Positions 55,253 through 62,900 of a DNA stretch of 64,000 nucleotides are shown here, piece after piece. The translations under genes were made by a program, and so were the position numbers. The DNA lies in contig CACZZB010000003.1 in NCBI GenBank assembly GCA_902785555.1, positions 62,001-126,000 on the forward strand, written 5' to 3'. The DNA comes from an uncultured Ruminococcus sp. (lineage in GTDB: Bacteria > Bacillota > Clostridia > Oscillospirales > Acutalibacteraceae). Numbering within the stretch: the first letter of the stretch is position 1; every line of letters begins with the position of its first letter. A model generated the notes under the pieces. That model was not told the DNA's origin and made no database searches. It was given only the letters and a program-made list of their open reading frames with translations.

Positions 55253-55681
55253 ATGTTTGATGTGGAAAGAGAGTTCAAGAAAGCAGAGTTACGAGAAATC
55301 CTGATGTCCATTCCTCTCAAAGCAATAATATCGGGATTAATGGTATATTTTACAATGTCATCATCAGATATAAATATATTCGAGAAAATTTTCTTCTTTA
55401 TAATTGTATACTCCATGATGTCGGTATATGTATTCATTTCAAAAAGGGTAGGCAATTGGATAATCGGTCTTATTGTTATGATAGGTTTGCTTGTCGCAAC
55501 GGCATTTATTGATATTCCGGATATCGTTTCGACTATTTTTGGTTTGGCATTTATATTGGGAGGCTTTACCCTTGATATAACACGTATAGTCAGATACATA
55601 CGCCTTTGCAAGAAACCAAAAGATGAAACAATCGAAATTGATGTGTTACAATCACCGACAGATGATACAGATGATATTTGA
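55253..55681 (+). CDS. Small membrane protein of unknown function
   Basis: A 142-residue protein with an amphipathic basic N-terminus (E-F-K-K-A-E-L-R-E), about four membrane segments (residues ~20-40, 47-65, 70-88, 92-110) and an acidic tail ending S-P-T-D-D-T-D-D-I. No family is recognised. AAAGGTG precedes the ATG by about 11 bases. It is controlled by a strong promoter with an operator and flanked by duplicated terminators, so it may be a cargo gene of a small mobile or immunity-like cassette with the neighbouring regulator. Confidence 0.7.
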   Translation: MFDVEREFKKAELREILMSIPLKAIISGLMVYFTMSSSDINIFEKIFFFIIVYSMMSVYVFISKRVGNWIIGLIVMIGLLVATAFIDIPDIVSTIFGLAFILGGFTLDITRIVRYIRLCKKPKDETIEIDVLQSPTDDTDDI

Positions 55682-55733
55682 TAATGTATGACAACAGAAA
55701 AATTGTAACTGATACAGGGTCTGTTATACAAGA

Positions 55734-55771
55734 ATAAAGAGTGCAGATAAAAAGGCACTCTTTATTTTTTA
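55734..55771 (+). terminator. Terminator of the membrane protein gene
   Basis: ATAAAGAGTGC pairs fully with GCACTCTTTAT (11 pairs), followed by six T's. Confidence 0.92.
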
Positions 55772-55791
55772 CATATAATAAACTAAAAAAT

Positions 55792-55820
55792 ACGGAAATG
55801 CAAAAAATCTGCATCTCCGT
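55792..55820 (-). terminator. Terminator of the acidic protein gene (copy 2 of duplicated hairpin)
   Basis: ACGGAAATGCA...TGCATCTCCGT; on the minus strand six T's follow after CCGTA. It differs from the copy at 54741-54770 by one base and one A in the loop. Confidence 0.82.
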
Positions 55821-55875
55821 TAATCTGCTCACTGTATTATACAATCTGTCTTTATGTATCTTTATAATTTCATTA

Positions 55876-56232
55876 TCAAAACGGCAAATCTTCCTCACTA
55901 TTCTGTAAGTAATCATTTTCAAGCGATTTTTCAGCTGTCGAATCATTCGTTTCATCAGTTTCCCGACTTACTTGTTCGCTTGTTTCATTACTTACTTCTT
56001 CGGAGGCTTCATCATATTCATCATAATCTTCATCATAATCTTCATCGTAATCTTCGTCATAATCATCATCTTCATAATCATCATAGTAATCGTCATCGTC
56101 ATAATGATTACGATAATTCGTGTAATACATGCCGTCATCATCCGGTATTCTGTCATCATACGCTTCCTGTATATGCTCGCTGTCGTATTCGCCTTCGTCT
56201 ATGTCCAAGTAGAATTCCCAATCAATACCCAT
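55876..56232 (-). CDS. Small acidic protein with SSB-like C-terminal tip
   Basis: A 118-residue, extremely acidic protein. ATG at 56232 follows GGAG by about 11 bases and begins M-G-I-D-W-E-F-Y-L-D-I-D-E-G; the frame extends 44 codons upstream in unlike sequence. Residues ~45-75 are Asp/Tyr-rich with a Y-D-E-D repeat, then a Ser/Thr/Glu stretch. The last residues are N-S-E-E-D-L-P-F, which closely resembles the DDxPF tip of single-stranded-DNA-binding protein, the docking site for many repair and replication proteins. There is no OB fold. It could compete with SSB or act as a DNA mimic. Family unknown. Confidence 0.7.
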   Translation of the reverse strand: MGIDWEFYLDIDEGEYDSEHIQEAYDDRIPDDDGMYYTNYRNHYDDDDYYDDYEDDDYDEDYDEDYDEDYDEYDEASEEVSNETSEQVSRETDETNDSTAEKSLENDYLQNSEEDLPF

Positions 56233-56293
56233 AGTTTGATATCTCCTTTTCTTTTTGATGTTCAAATTATAACACTTGCCCAAGAGAAAAACA

Positions 56294-56310
56294 TTAAACT
56301 TGCAGTTTAA
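56294..56310. promoter_or_regulatory. Inverted repeat between acidic-protein gene and feoA
   Basis: TTAAACT-TGC-AGTTTAA, a perfect 7-bp inverted repeat in the 131-base divergent region. A minus-strand TATAAT lies at 56271-56266. Possibly an operator for feoA or its neighbour. Confidence 0.45.
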
Positions 56311-56363
56311 ACCTGCATATTCTGTAAATATAAAAATACATTTTTCAAAGGAGTGCTTTTTCA

Positions 56364-56612
56364 ATGAAACAATCCCCTCTGCTGCCGCTTGACAGCCTCA
56401 ATGTCGGTGAAAGCGGATTTGTCTGCACTTTACCGGATAATATTGATATCCGTCACAGGCTGATGTCACTCGGTCTTATTATAGGTACAAAGATAACCGT
56501 CATAAATCAGACAGTCACCGGTGACCCGAAAGCATATTTTTTCAGAAGTTCCGTAATAGCTTTAAAACATAATGATGCAAAATCTGTTTTGGTAAAAAAA
56601 ATCGCTGAATGA
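56364..56612 (+). CDS. feoA: FeoA-family protein
   Basis: An 82-residue SH3-like FeoA protein: L-P-L-D-S-L-N-V-G-E-S-G-F-V near the start, R-H-R-L-M-S-L-G-L-I-I-G-T-K-I near residue 30, and A-L-K-H-N-D-A near 68. FeoA assists the ferrous iron transporter FeoB. No feoB follows; the next gene is convergent queA. It is either a stand-alone FeoA or separated from feoB elsewhere. AAAGGAG precedes the ATG. Confidence 0.85.
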   Translation: MKQSPLLPLDSLNVGESGFVCTLPDNIDIRHRLMSLGLIIGTKITVINQTVTGDPKAYFFRSSVIALKHNDAKSVLVKKIAE

Positions 56613-56640
56613 ACAGATAAACTGAAACCTTATTCAGATA

Positions 56641-57681
56641 TCAGGAGTTTTTCATGTGTCCTATAAACATGGCATCACCAAAGCTGAAAAATCTGTATCT
56701 TTCATTTACGGCTGTTTTATAGGCGTTCATTACATTGTCAAACCCTGCAAAGGCTGATACAAGCATTATAAGCGTACTTTCGGGAAGATGAAAATTCGTT
56801 ATCAGCCCGTCAAGCACCTCAAATTTAAATCCCGGATATATGAATATATCCGTCCAGCCCTCACTCGCTTTTATACAGCCCTCTTTTTTGGCGACCGTTT
56901 CAAGAGTACGGCAGCTTGTCGTTCCGACTGATATCACACGACCTCCGTTTTTTTTCGTTTCATTTATAAGCCTTGCTGTTTCTTCGGGAAGCTCATAATG
57001 TTCCGAGTGCATTTTATGGTTTGTCACATCATCAACTTTAACGGGTCTGAAAGTTCCAAGACCAACATGAAGTGTAACAAAGCCTATTTTTACACCTTTA
57101 TCCTTTGCTTTCTGCAAAAGCTCTTTGGTGAAATGAAGTCCTGCCGTTGGTGCGGCAGCCGAACCCAATTCACGGCTGTACACTGTCTGATAACGCTCTT
57201 TATCCTGTAATTTTTCGTGTATATAAGGCGGAAGCGGCATTTGTCCGAGTTTATCGAGATTTTCAAAAAAACTTCCCTCACACTCAAATTCAACGACTCT
57301 GTTACCGTCATCTTTTACTTCAATGACAGTTGCCGTCATAAGACCGTCACCGAATGTGAATCTTGCACCCTCTCTTGCTTTTTTGCCCGGCTTGACAAGA
57401 GTTTCCCATTTTTTATTCTCTATCTGCTTTAGAAGAAGAAACTCCACATTTGCACCTGTTCCGACTTTTTCACCGAATATCCTTGCAGGCAGTACCCTTG
57501 AATCATTCAGTATCAGGCAATCTCCCTCGTTCAGGTAATCCAATATATCATAAAAATGTTTATGTTCAAGTTCTCCCGTTGTCCTGTCCATGACTAATAA
57601 TCTTGAACTGTCACGGGGTTCTATCGGAGTCTGAGCAATAAGCTCCTCGGGCAAATCATAATAAAAATCGCTTGTTTTCAT
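56641..57681 (-). CDS. queA: tRNA preQ1(34) S-adenosylmethionine ribosyltransferase-isomerase
   Basis: A 346-residue QueA, normal length. It starts [19 protein letters not shown] and has [28 protein letters not shown] and [10 protein letters not shown]. It transfers and rearranges the ribose of SAM onto 7-aminomethyl-7-deazaguanine in tRNA to make epoxyqueuosine. ATG at 57681 is chosen on the family start and an AAGAAAGGG site; a 16-codon extension is rejected. Confidence 0.96.
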   Translation of the reverse strand: MKTSDFYYDLPEELIAQTPIEPRDSSRLLVMDRTTGELEHKHFYDILDYLNEGDCLILNDSRVLPARIFGEKVGTGANVEFLLLKQIENKKWETLVKPGKKAREGARFTFGDGLMTATVIEVKDDGNRVVEFECEGSFFENLDKLGQMPLPPYIHEKLQDKERYQTVYSRELGSAAAPTAGLHFTKELLQKAKDKGVKIGFVTLHVGLGTFRPVKVDDVTNHKMHSEHYELPEETARLINETKKNGGRVISVGTTSCRTLETVAKKEGCIKASEGWTDIFIYPGFKFEVLDGLITNFHLPESTLIMLVSAFAGFDNVMNAYKTAVNERYRFFSFGDAMFIGHMKNS

Positions 57682-57722
57682 AAAAAACCCTTTCTTTAAA
57701 CAAAAATCAGCAATCAGCAATA

Positions 57723-57754
57723 ATTGCACATTGCTAATTGCTAATTGCTAATTG
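57723..57754. repeat. Tandem ATTGCTAA repeat; 32-base inverted copy at 61456-61487
   Basis: Three units of ATTGCTAATTG-type repeat preceded by TTGCACA. The whole 32 bases are the exact reverse complement of 61456-61487. A similar AATCAGCAATCAGCAAT unit stands just left. The two copies bracket hisE-hisI-hisA-hisB-hisC. Confidence 0.85.
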
Positions 57755-57756
57755 TT

Positions 57757-58083
57757 TTAAGTATTTTTGTCTACCTGATGAAATGTTTTGAGATTTCCTG
57801 TTTTCTGACTGCGTTTTGCAAGTTCGTTCATTACATCATCAACGCTTATGCCCTGTTCTGCCATCATTACGAACAAGTGATATATAAGGTCTGATATTTC
57901 AAGGACTGTTTCTTTATTATCACCGTTCTTTGCCGCTATGATGGTCTCAGAACATTCTTCACCGACTTTTTTCAGTATCTTGTCAATACCCTTTTCAAAA
58001 AGATAGCAGGTATATGAACCCTCCTGTTTATTCTCTTTTCTGTCGAGTATCGTCTGATACAGATTATACAATTCATTATCCAT
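57757..58083 (-). CDS. hisE: Phosphoribosyl-ATP pyrophosphatase
   Basis: A 108-residue stand-alone HisE, the usual size. It has the MazG-like all-alpha fold with G-S-Y-T-C-Y-L-F-E-K-G near 22, K-K-V-G-E-E-C-S-E-T-I-I-A-A-K-N near 38 and E-I-S-D-L-I-Y-H-L-F-V near 61, where the Glu and Asp residues bind magnesium. It performs the second step of histidine synthesis. It is the last gene of the operon, separated from hisI by a 477-base non-coding insertion; HisI and HisE are often adjacent or fused elsewhere. Confidence 0.95.
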   Translation of the reverse strand: MDNELYNLYQTILDRKENKQEGSYTCYLFEKGIDKILKKVGEECSETIIAAKNGDNKETVLEISDLIYHLFVMMAEQGISVDDVMNELAKRSQKTGNLKTFHQVDKNT

Positions 58084-58159
58084 TTTTATTATCCGTTACT
58101 GAAAACTTATAAAAAGTTATAAAAAGCAACTTTTATGTTTCATTCCTTGTTCAACGTGT

Positions 58160-58473
58160 CCATTTTTGATATAAATCTACTCATGTTTGGTATGACACTC
58201 CAAAGGCGTAAATTCCCCGCTAACGAACGGGTACATATACACAAATCAGAGAAGTTGATTTTGTGCATTTTAATATTACTTTTGAGGAACTGTGTCCTGT
58301 GCTACCACACTTGTACCGAACGGACCGGTTACCGCCCTGACAGCGAATGGCTACGCTGTACCCGGAGGGGTGTTCCTCCCCTTATCATAGAGGAATGATT
58401 ACCTCTAATCCATTCTCCTTTCGTAATATTTACTCTGCCATCATCGCTTGGCTGTCGCATAGGCTTCGTATCT
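58160..58473 (-). ncRNA. Candidate structured RNA inside the MITE-like element
   Basis: Minus-strand sequence starting just after the promoter below. Stems visible in order: AGAGG/CCTCT, GGGG/CCCC in GGGGAGGAACACCCC, ACAGCG/CGCTGT, ACCG/CGGT and, further on, CCCG/CGGG around TTCGTTAG. The 3' limit is unknown and no clear terminator follows. The density of stems in an otherwise AT-rich region argues for a real RNA. I do not recognise the class; a guide-RNA-like omega RNA or another transposon-borne RNA is possible. Confidence 0.4.
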
Positions 58474-58479
58474 TCTCTG

Positions 58480-58508
58480 ATTTTAACATAAAAGTTTACT
58501 TTTGTCAA
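58480..58508 (-). promoter_or_regulatory. Promoter in the MITE-like element
   Basis: Minus-strand TTGACA (58508-58503), 17 bases, TAAAAT (58485-58480). The -35 lies in TTTGTC-GAATT-GACAAA, matching the operator-like repeat at 37609-37625. Confidence 0.7.
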
Positions 58509-58560
58509 TTCGACAAACTATAAAAGTCAACATATTATCATAACTTTTTATAAAATCGTC

Positions 58561-58896
58561 TTAACTGTTAAAAGCCTCCCAAAGTTCATTGAAAAAACAT
58601 GAATGACTGCCCGTATGACAAGCCGCACCCGTCTGTTCAACGATAACAAGCAATGTATCCTTGTCACAGTCACCTTTGATATCAACTACTTTCTGCAGGT
58701 GACCGCTCGTTGCACCTTTATTCCAGAGTTCCTGTCTTGAACGGCTGTAAAACCATGTATAGCCTGTTTCAAAGGTCTTACGCATAGATTCCCTGTTCAT
58801 ATAGGCAAGCATAAGGACTTCGCCAGTATCTTTTTCCTGTATTATTGCAGGCAACAAGTCTGCTTTTTTAAAATAATCCTCTATAAACTCGTACAC
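58561..58896 (-). CDS. hisI: Phosphoribosyl-AMP cyclohydrolase
   Basis: A 111-residue HisI, monofunctional. V-L-M-L-A-Y-M-N near residue 27, [14 protein letters not shown] near 47, then D-C-D-K-D near 75 with the magnesium aspartates and zinc ligands in [11 protein letters not shown] near 87. It opens the adenine ring of PR-AMP, step three of the pathway. It follows hisA by 15 bases; hisF, which usually stands between them, is at 15.9 kb. Confidence 0.96.
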   Translation of the reverse strand: MYEFIEDYFKKADLLPAIIQEKDTGEVLMLAYMNRESMRKTFETGYTWFYSRSRQELWNKGATSGHLQKVVDIKGDCDKDTLLVIVEQTGAACHTGSHSCFFNELWEAFNS

Positions 58897-58911
58897 CCGA
58901 AAAACTCCTTA

Positions 58912-59643
58912 TCATTTCTTTTTTGAAGCAGCCTTTGCGACTTCAACAGCCCTCTTTAAATCAAGATTTCCAGTATAGATAGCCTTTCCGCTTATTGCAC
59001 CGTATATATCAAGTGCCGCAAGATTGATTATATCCTTTAAGCTCGACACTCCGCCTGATGCTATTATATTGCATTTTACAGAGGTTTTCAATTCATCAAG
59101 CATTACGAGATTTGGTCCCGAAAGCATACCGTCCTTTGAGATATCAGTAAATATCAGGTATTTTACTCCGATATCCTCCATACGCTTTGCAAGCTCGATA
59201 TAATTTATCTCGGAGGTATCTGTCCAGCCGTCTGCCGATACCATACCGTCAAGTGCATCTATGCTTACAGCTATCTGTGAAGAATATTTCTTGACAGCTT
59301 CTTTGACAAATTCGGGGTCTCTTATAGCCGCTGAACCAAGTATAACTCTGTCAATGCCGTTTTCAAGATAGAACTCTACCGACTCCATATCCCTTATACC
59401 GCCACCAACTTCTATTTTAAGGTTACAATTCTTTCTTACATCAAGTATAAGTCCTGAATTTATCCTTTTTCCGTCTTTTGCACCGTCAAGGTCTACCATG
59501 TGCATGAATTCCGCACCGGCTTTTTCAAATTCCTTTGCAGTTTCGACTGCACTTTCTGCTACTTTATGTACGGTAGAATAATCTCCTCTGTATAATCTTA
59601 CGCAGTTTCCGTCTTTTATATCTATAGCAGGTAATACTAACAT
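58912..59643 (-). CDS. hisA: ProFAR isomerase
   Basis: A 243-residue TIM barrel paralogous to HisF. V-L-P-A-I-D-I-K-D-G-N-C-V-R-L near the start (catalytic Asp near residue 8), V-G-G-G-I-R-D near 80, Y-L-I-F-T-D-I-S-K-D-G near 163 with the second Asp. ATG at 59643 follows AAAGGTTGG; a six-codon extension is rejected. It isomerises ProFAR to PRFAR, the substrate of HisF. hisH, normally just upstream, is missing. Confidence 0.95.
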   Translation of the reverse strand: MLVLPAIDIKDGNCVRLYRGDYSTVHKVAESAVETAKEFEKAGAEFMHMVDLDGAKDGKRINSGLILDVRKNCNLKIEVGGGIRDMESVEFYLENGIDRVILGSAAIRDPEFVKEAVKKYSSQIAVSIDALDGMVSADGWTDTSEINYIELAKRMEDIGVKYLIFTDISKDGMLSGPNLVMLDELKTSVKCNIIASGGVSSLKDIINLAALDIYGAISGKAIYTGNLDLKRAVEVAKAASKKK

Positions 59644-59673
59644 ATATATCCAACCTTTCAAATTATATTATTA

Positions 59674-60252
59674 TCACAATACACCCTTTGTTGAAAGAGG
59701 TTTGTTGTTTCCTGTTGTTTGAACAGCCTCTTTCAAGGCATGAGCCAATGCTTTATACAAAGCCTCGGTAATATGATGGGAATTTTTGCCGTAGCATGAC
59801 TTCAAATGGAGTGTTATCCCCGAATTGTAAGCAAATGCCCTCATGAATTCCTCTGTCATACAACTGTCATAAGTGCCTATTCTCTCCTCCGGAAACTCCG
59901 CATCAAACACAAGAAACGGTCTTCCGCTTATGTCAAGTGAACAGAATGCAAGGGCTTCATCCATCGGAACATAGAAAGAACCGAATCTTTTTATACCGCC
60001 CTTATTCTCCAGAGCCATTCCAAAAGCCTTGCCGAGCACAATACCTGTATCTTCAACAGTATGGTGACAGTCAACATACAGGTCACCGACGGTCTTTACG
60101 GTAAGCCCGAAACCGCCATGCACCGAAAATGCTGTCAGCATATGGTCAAAGAATCCTATCCCCGTTGAAACATTCGTTTCTCCTCCGTCAAGGTCTAATT
60201 CCACATGAATATCGGTTTCTTTGGTTTTCCTGTCAATAATTGCTGTACGCAT
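59674..60252 (-). CDS. hisB: Imidazoleglycerol-phosphate dehydratase
   Basis: A 192-residue monofunctional HisB with the duplicated metal motifs: G-F-F-D-H-M-L near residue 34, D-C-H-H-T-V-E-D near 65 and H-H-I-T-E-A near 165. It lacks the histidinol-phosphatase domain seen in enterobacteria, so a separate phosphatase is required. It is the first gene after an internal promoter. Confidence 0.95.
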   Translation of the reverse strand: MRTAIIDRKTKETDIHVELDLDGGETNVSTGIGFFDHMLTAFSVHGGFGLTVKTVGDLYVDCHHTVEDTGIVLGKAFGMALENKGGIKRFGSFYVPMDEALAFCSLDISGRPFLVFDAEFPEERIGTYDSCMTEEFMRAFAYNSGITLHLKSCYGKNSHHITEALYKALAHALKEAVQTTGNNKPLSTKGVL

Positions 60253-60287
60253 TGTTTTTATGCCACCTTTTTATTTATTGCGAATAT

Positions 60288-60316
60288 AGTATAACTTATT
60301 TTTTTTGATTTGTAAA
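60288..60316 (-). promoter_or_regulatory. Internal promoter before hisB
   Basis: Minus-strand TTTACA (60316-60311), 17 bases, TATACT (60293-60288), in the 122-base gap between hisC and hisB. Confidence 0.65.
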
Positions 60317-60374
60317 CAGAAAAAATGCCATTATCCCTTAATTTGCCAAAATTTTAACAAATTTGTCCAAAAAG

Positions 60375-61451
60375 TTATATGTTCATATAAACATATTTTT
60401 CCAAAATGTACTTTTCAATGTATCTCATCAATTCACTGTTTTCACTTTCAGAACCTGCTGTTATCCTTAAAGCATTCGGTTTGAAGTACCTTACAGCGAT
60501 ACCGTTATCCAAAAGATACTCATACAGGCTCTTTGCAAAGTCCATTTTCATAAAAACAAAATTCGTGCAGGGCTTGAATATCTCAACAGGCATATCATAC
60601 TGTTCCTTTATCTTAACGAGCGATTCATATAATTCCTTTGTATTTTTGACTATCTCCGAACATCTCTCATTCAGAAGTTCCTTATGCTTATAAATAACAG
60701 TGCCTATTTCCTGTGAGAGTGAATTTACATTGTACGGGGATTTTACTGCCTGCAATGCTCTTGTAATTTTCCTGTCGGCAACTGCAAAGCCCAATCTCAA
60801 AGCTGCCGAACCGACTGCCTTTGAAGCCGTTTTAAGTACGATAAGATTATCATATTCAGCCGCCTCTTTCAATAAGCCCTCATTCCAGAAATCCATGTAA
60901 GCTTCATCAAGTACAACGAGTGCCTTTACACTTGTAACTAATTTCCTTGCACTTTCGGCTGAAATCCCCTGACCTGTCGGATTGCACGGATTCGAGAATA
61001 TCACCATATCGGCATTATTTTCATTGACCGTCTTTATCAGTTCATCAACATCTATCTGCAAATCCTCTGACTTCTGATATGGAATAACAATATTTTCCGA
61101 AAGAAATGAATAAAATTTATACATTGAGAAATCAGGCTCGACAACTACAACTACACTGTTTCTTTCAAGCATTGCCGACGCAAGAAGATACAGCATTTCA
61201 TCGGAACCGTTTGTTGCTGTGACATTTTCGGGAGATATTCCGTAAAATTCCGCAAATGCCTTGACTAATTTTTCCGCAGTTGAATCGGGATAACGGTTGA
61301 ACGGCATTACATCTATTATATTTTTTATTTCCTCTTTTATCTCCTCGGGCATATTGTAAAAACTCTCATTTGCATCAAGTCTTATCCTGTAATTGCCCTT
61401 GATAGGCTCGTAAGACTCTAAATCCCTTACTTTTCCGCATAATTCGTACAT
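60375..61451 (-). CDS. hisC: Histidinol-phosphate aminotransferase
   Basis: A 358-residue fold-I aminotransferase: L-D-A-N-E-S near residue 27, T-N-G-S-D-E near 80, F-S-N-P-C-N-P-T-G near 152, V-L-D-E-A-Y near 180 and the PLP lysine in K-T-A-S-K-A-V near 212, followed by L-R-L-G-F-A. It converts imidazole acetol phosphate to histidinol phosphate. It is separated from hisD by a 162-base gap holding repeats. Confidence 0.94.
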   Translation of the reverse strand: MYELCGKVRDLESYEPIKGNYRIRLDANESFYNMPEEIKEEIKNIIDVMPFNRYPDSTAEKLVKAFAEFYGISPENVTATNGSDEMLYLLASAMLERNSVVVVVEPDFSMYKFYSFLSENIVIPYQKSEDLQIDVDELIKTVNENNADMVIFSNPCNPTGQGISAESARKLVTSVKALVVLDEAYMDFWNEGLLKEAAEYDNLIVLKTASKAVGSAALRLGFAVADRKITRALQAVKSPYNVNSLSQEIGTVIYKHKELLNERCSEIVKNTKELYESLVKIKEQYDMPVEIFKPCTNFVFMKMDFAKSLYEYLLDNGIAVRYFKPNALRITAGSESENSELMRYIEKYILEKYVYMNI

Positions 61452-61455
61452 AATT

Positions 61456-61613
61456 CAATTAGCAATTAGCAATTAGCAATGTGCAATAAATGCTAACTGT
61501 AATTGCTTTTCCTTTCTTAATATTTCATGCAATTTGCAAATTCAATCATCAATGACTTTCTGTCAGAAAATAAACTCTCCGCATACTTTCATTGCTATTT
61601 GCTAATTGCTAAT
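61456..61613. repeat. Repeat-bounded spacer between hisD and hisC
   Basis: The spacer opens with the 32-base repeat 61456-61487 (exact inverted copy of 57723-57754) and closes with ATTGCTATTTGCTAATTGCT at 61591-61610, which is in opposite orientation to the first. It thus looks like a ~158-base element with imperfect inverted ends made of TTAGCAAT units. No gene is seen inside. Confidence 0.7.
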
Positions 61614-62900
61614 TTATTCAAATCTTACTTCAATAGAATTTGCGTGAGCTGTCAGTCCCTCGGTTCTGGCAAAGCGGATTATATCATCTTTATCTTTTTC
61701 AAGAGCATTTTCCGTATAGTAAATGAAGCTGGATTTTTTTACAAAACTGTCAACGGACAACGGTGAGAAAAATCTCGCTGTACCGCTTGTAGGTAAAACG
61801 TGATTAGGTCCCGCAAAGTAATCGCCCAACGGTTCGGGTGAATAATTACCCAAGAATACCGAGCCTGCATTGTCCAATTTACCGATATATTCAAGCGGAT
61901 TATTACAGCAAACTTCAAGGTGTTCGGGGGCAAGTTCATTAGCCATTTCAACAGCCTTGTCCATTGTATCGCATACTATTATGACACCGTAATTTGTCAG
62001 TGATTCCTCTATGATATCCTTTCTTGAAAGCATTTGTACCTGTCTTTCAATCTGTGAAACGGTCTCCTCGGCAAGTTTTCCGGAAGTCGTTACCATAATA
62101 GCGGAAGCAAGTCTGTCATGTTCAGCCTGTGACATAAGGTCAGCCGCAAGGAATTTCGGGTTTGCACTCTCGTCTGCAAGAACAAGGATTTCACTCGGTC
62201 CTGCTATCATATCTATATCGACATTTCCGTAAAGTAATTTTTTAGCCGTTGCGACAAAGATATTTCCCGGTCCCACTATTTTGTCAACTTTCGGTACACT
62301 TTCAGTACCGTAAGCAAGTGCGGCTATTGCCTGTGCTCCGCCCATAAGGAAAACCCTGTCTACTCCGGCAACTGCCGCAGCCGCCATTATATCGGGATTA
62401 GGCTTGCCGTCTTTCATAGGCGGTGTTACCATGATGATTTCCTTTACGCCTGCTATTTTTGCCGGAATAGCGTTCATCAGTACAGATGACGGATACGCTG
62501 CTGTACCGCCCGGTACATACAAGCCTACTCTTGCAAGTCCTCTGATACGCTGTCCCATAATAACTCCGTTATCCTTTGTCGTAAGCCAGCTCTGCTGTTT
62601 CTGACGCTCGTGGAAATCTCTTATATTTTCAGCGGCTTTTTTAAGCGTTTCTATAAATTTCGGGTCACACTGTGCGATAGATGAATCTATCTCATCTTTT
62701 GATACTTCAAAACATTCGGGGGCTTTGCCGTCAAATTTAATTGTGTATTCCCTGACAGCCTTGTCACCGTTTTGTCTGACATTATCAATAATTTCAGTGA
62801 CAACTGCAGTTACATCATTGTTTGTACTTCTGTTTCTTTCCTCCAATTTTGCAAGAAATTCTACCTCTGTTTTGCCGTCTGCTCTGATAATATTTATCAT
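61614..62900 (-). CDS. hisD: Histidinol dehydrogenase
   Basis: A 428-residue HisD, the normal length. G-L-A-R-V-G-L-Y-V-P-G-G-T-A near residue 119, G-P-G-N-I-F-V-A near 218, D-M-I-A-G-P-S-E near 236, zinc ligands in Q-A-E-H-D near 264 and G-P-N-H-V-L-P-T near 365 are all present. It oxidises histidinol to histidine in two NAD steps. It overlaps the hisG stop by 4 bases. Confidence 0.96.
   Translation of the reverse strand: MINIIRADGKTEVEFLAKLEERNRSTNNDVTAVVTEIIDNVRQNGDKAVREYTIKFDGKAPECFEVSKDEIDSSIAQCDPKFIETLKKAAENIRDFHERQKQQSWLTTKDNGVIMGQRIRGLARVGLYVPGGTAAYPSSVLMNAIPAKIAGVKEIIMVTPPMKDGKPNPDIMAAAAVAGVDRVFLMGGAQAIAALAYGTESVPKVDKIVGPGNIFVATAKKLLYGNVDIDMIAGPSEILVLADESANPKFLAADLMSQAEHDRLASAIMVTTSGKLAEETVSQIERQVQMLSRKDIIEESLTNYGVIIVCDTMDKAVEMANELAPEHLEVCCNNPLEYIGKLDNAGSVFLGNYSPEPLGDYFAGPNHVLPTSGTARFFSPLSVDSFVKKSSFIYYTENALEKDKDDIIRFARTEGLTAHANSIEVRFE

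Larger units (their letters stand above)
58107..58553. mobile_element. MITE-like non-coding element inserted between hisI and hisE
   Basis: About 447 bases with 14-bp perfect terminal inverted repeats, TTATAAAAAGTTAT (58107-58120) and ATAACTTTTTATAA (58540-58553). Similarity extends inward on both sides to (A/G)ACTTTTAT(A)GTTT. No credible ORF lies inside. It carries a promoter and a strongly folded core of higher GC than its surroundings. It lies in the place where hisI and hisE normally meet. Confidence 0.65.

Noticed and set aside
55972..56310. 112-codon plus-strand frame rich in Ile/Phe/Val, looking like a membrane protein
   Set aside because: It is the antisense shadow of the Asp-rich repeat in the acidic protein; GAT/GAC runs read as ATC/GTC on the other strand.
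58135..58398. 87-codon plus-strand frame inside the MITE-like element
   Set aside because: No RBS, unusual Cys/Arg-rich composition and it runs antisense through the structured RNA core; no protein family is seen.
58107..58553. Group II intron or riboswitch
   Set aside because: No domain V-like hairpin, no reverse transcriptase, and terminal inverted repeats do not fit an intron; no known riboswitch core was recognised.
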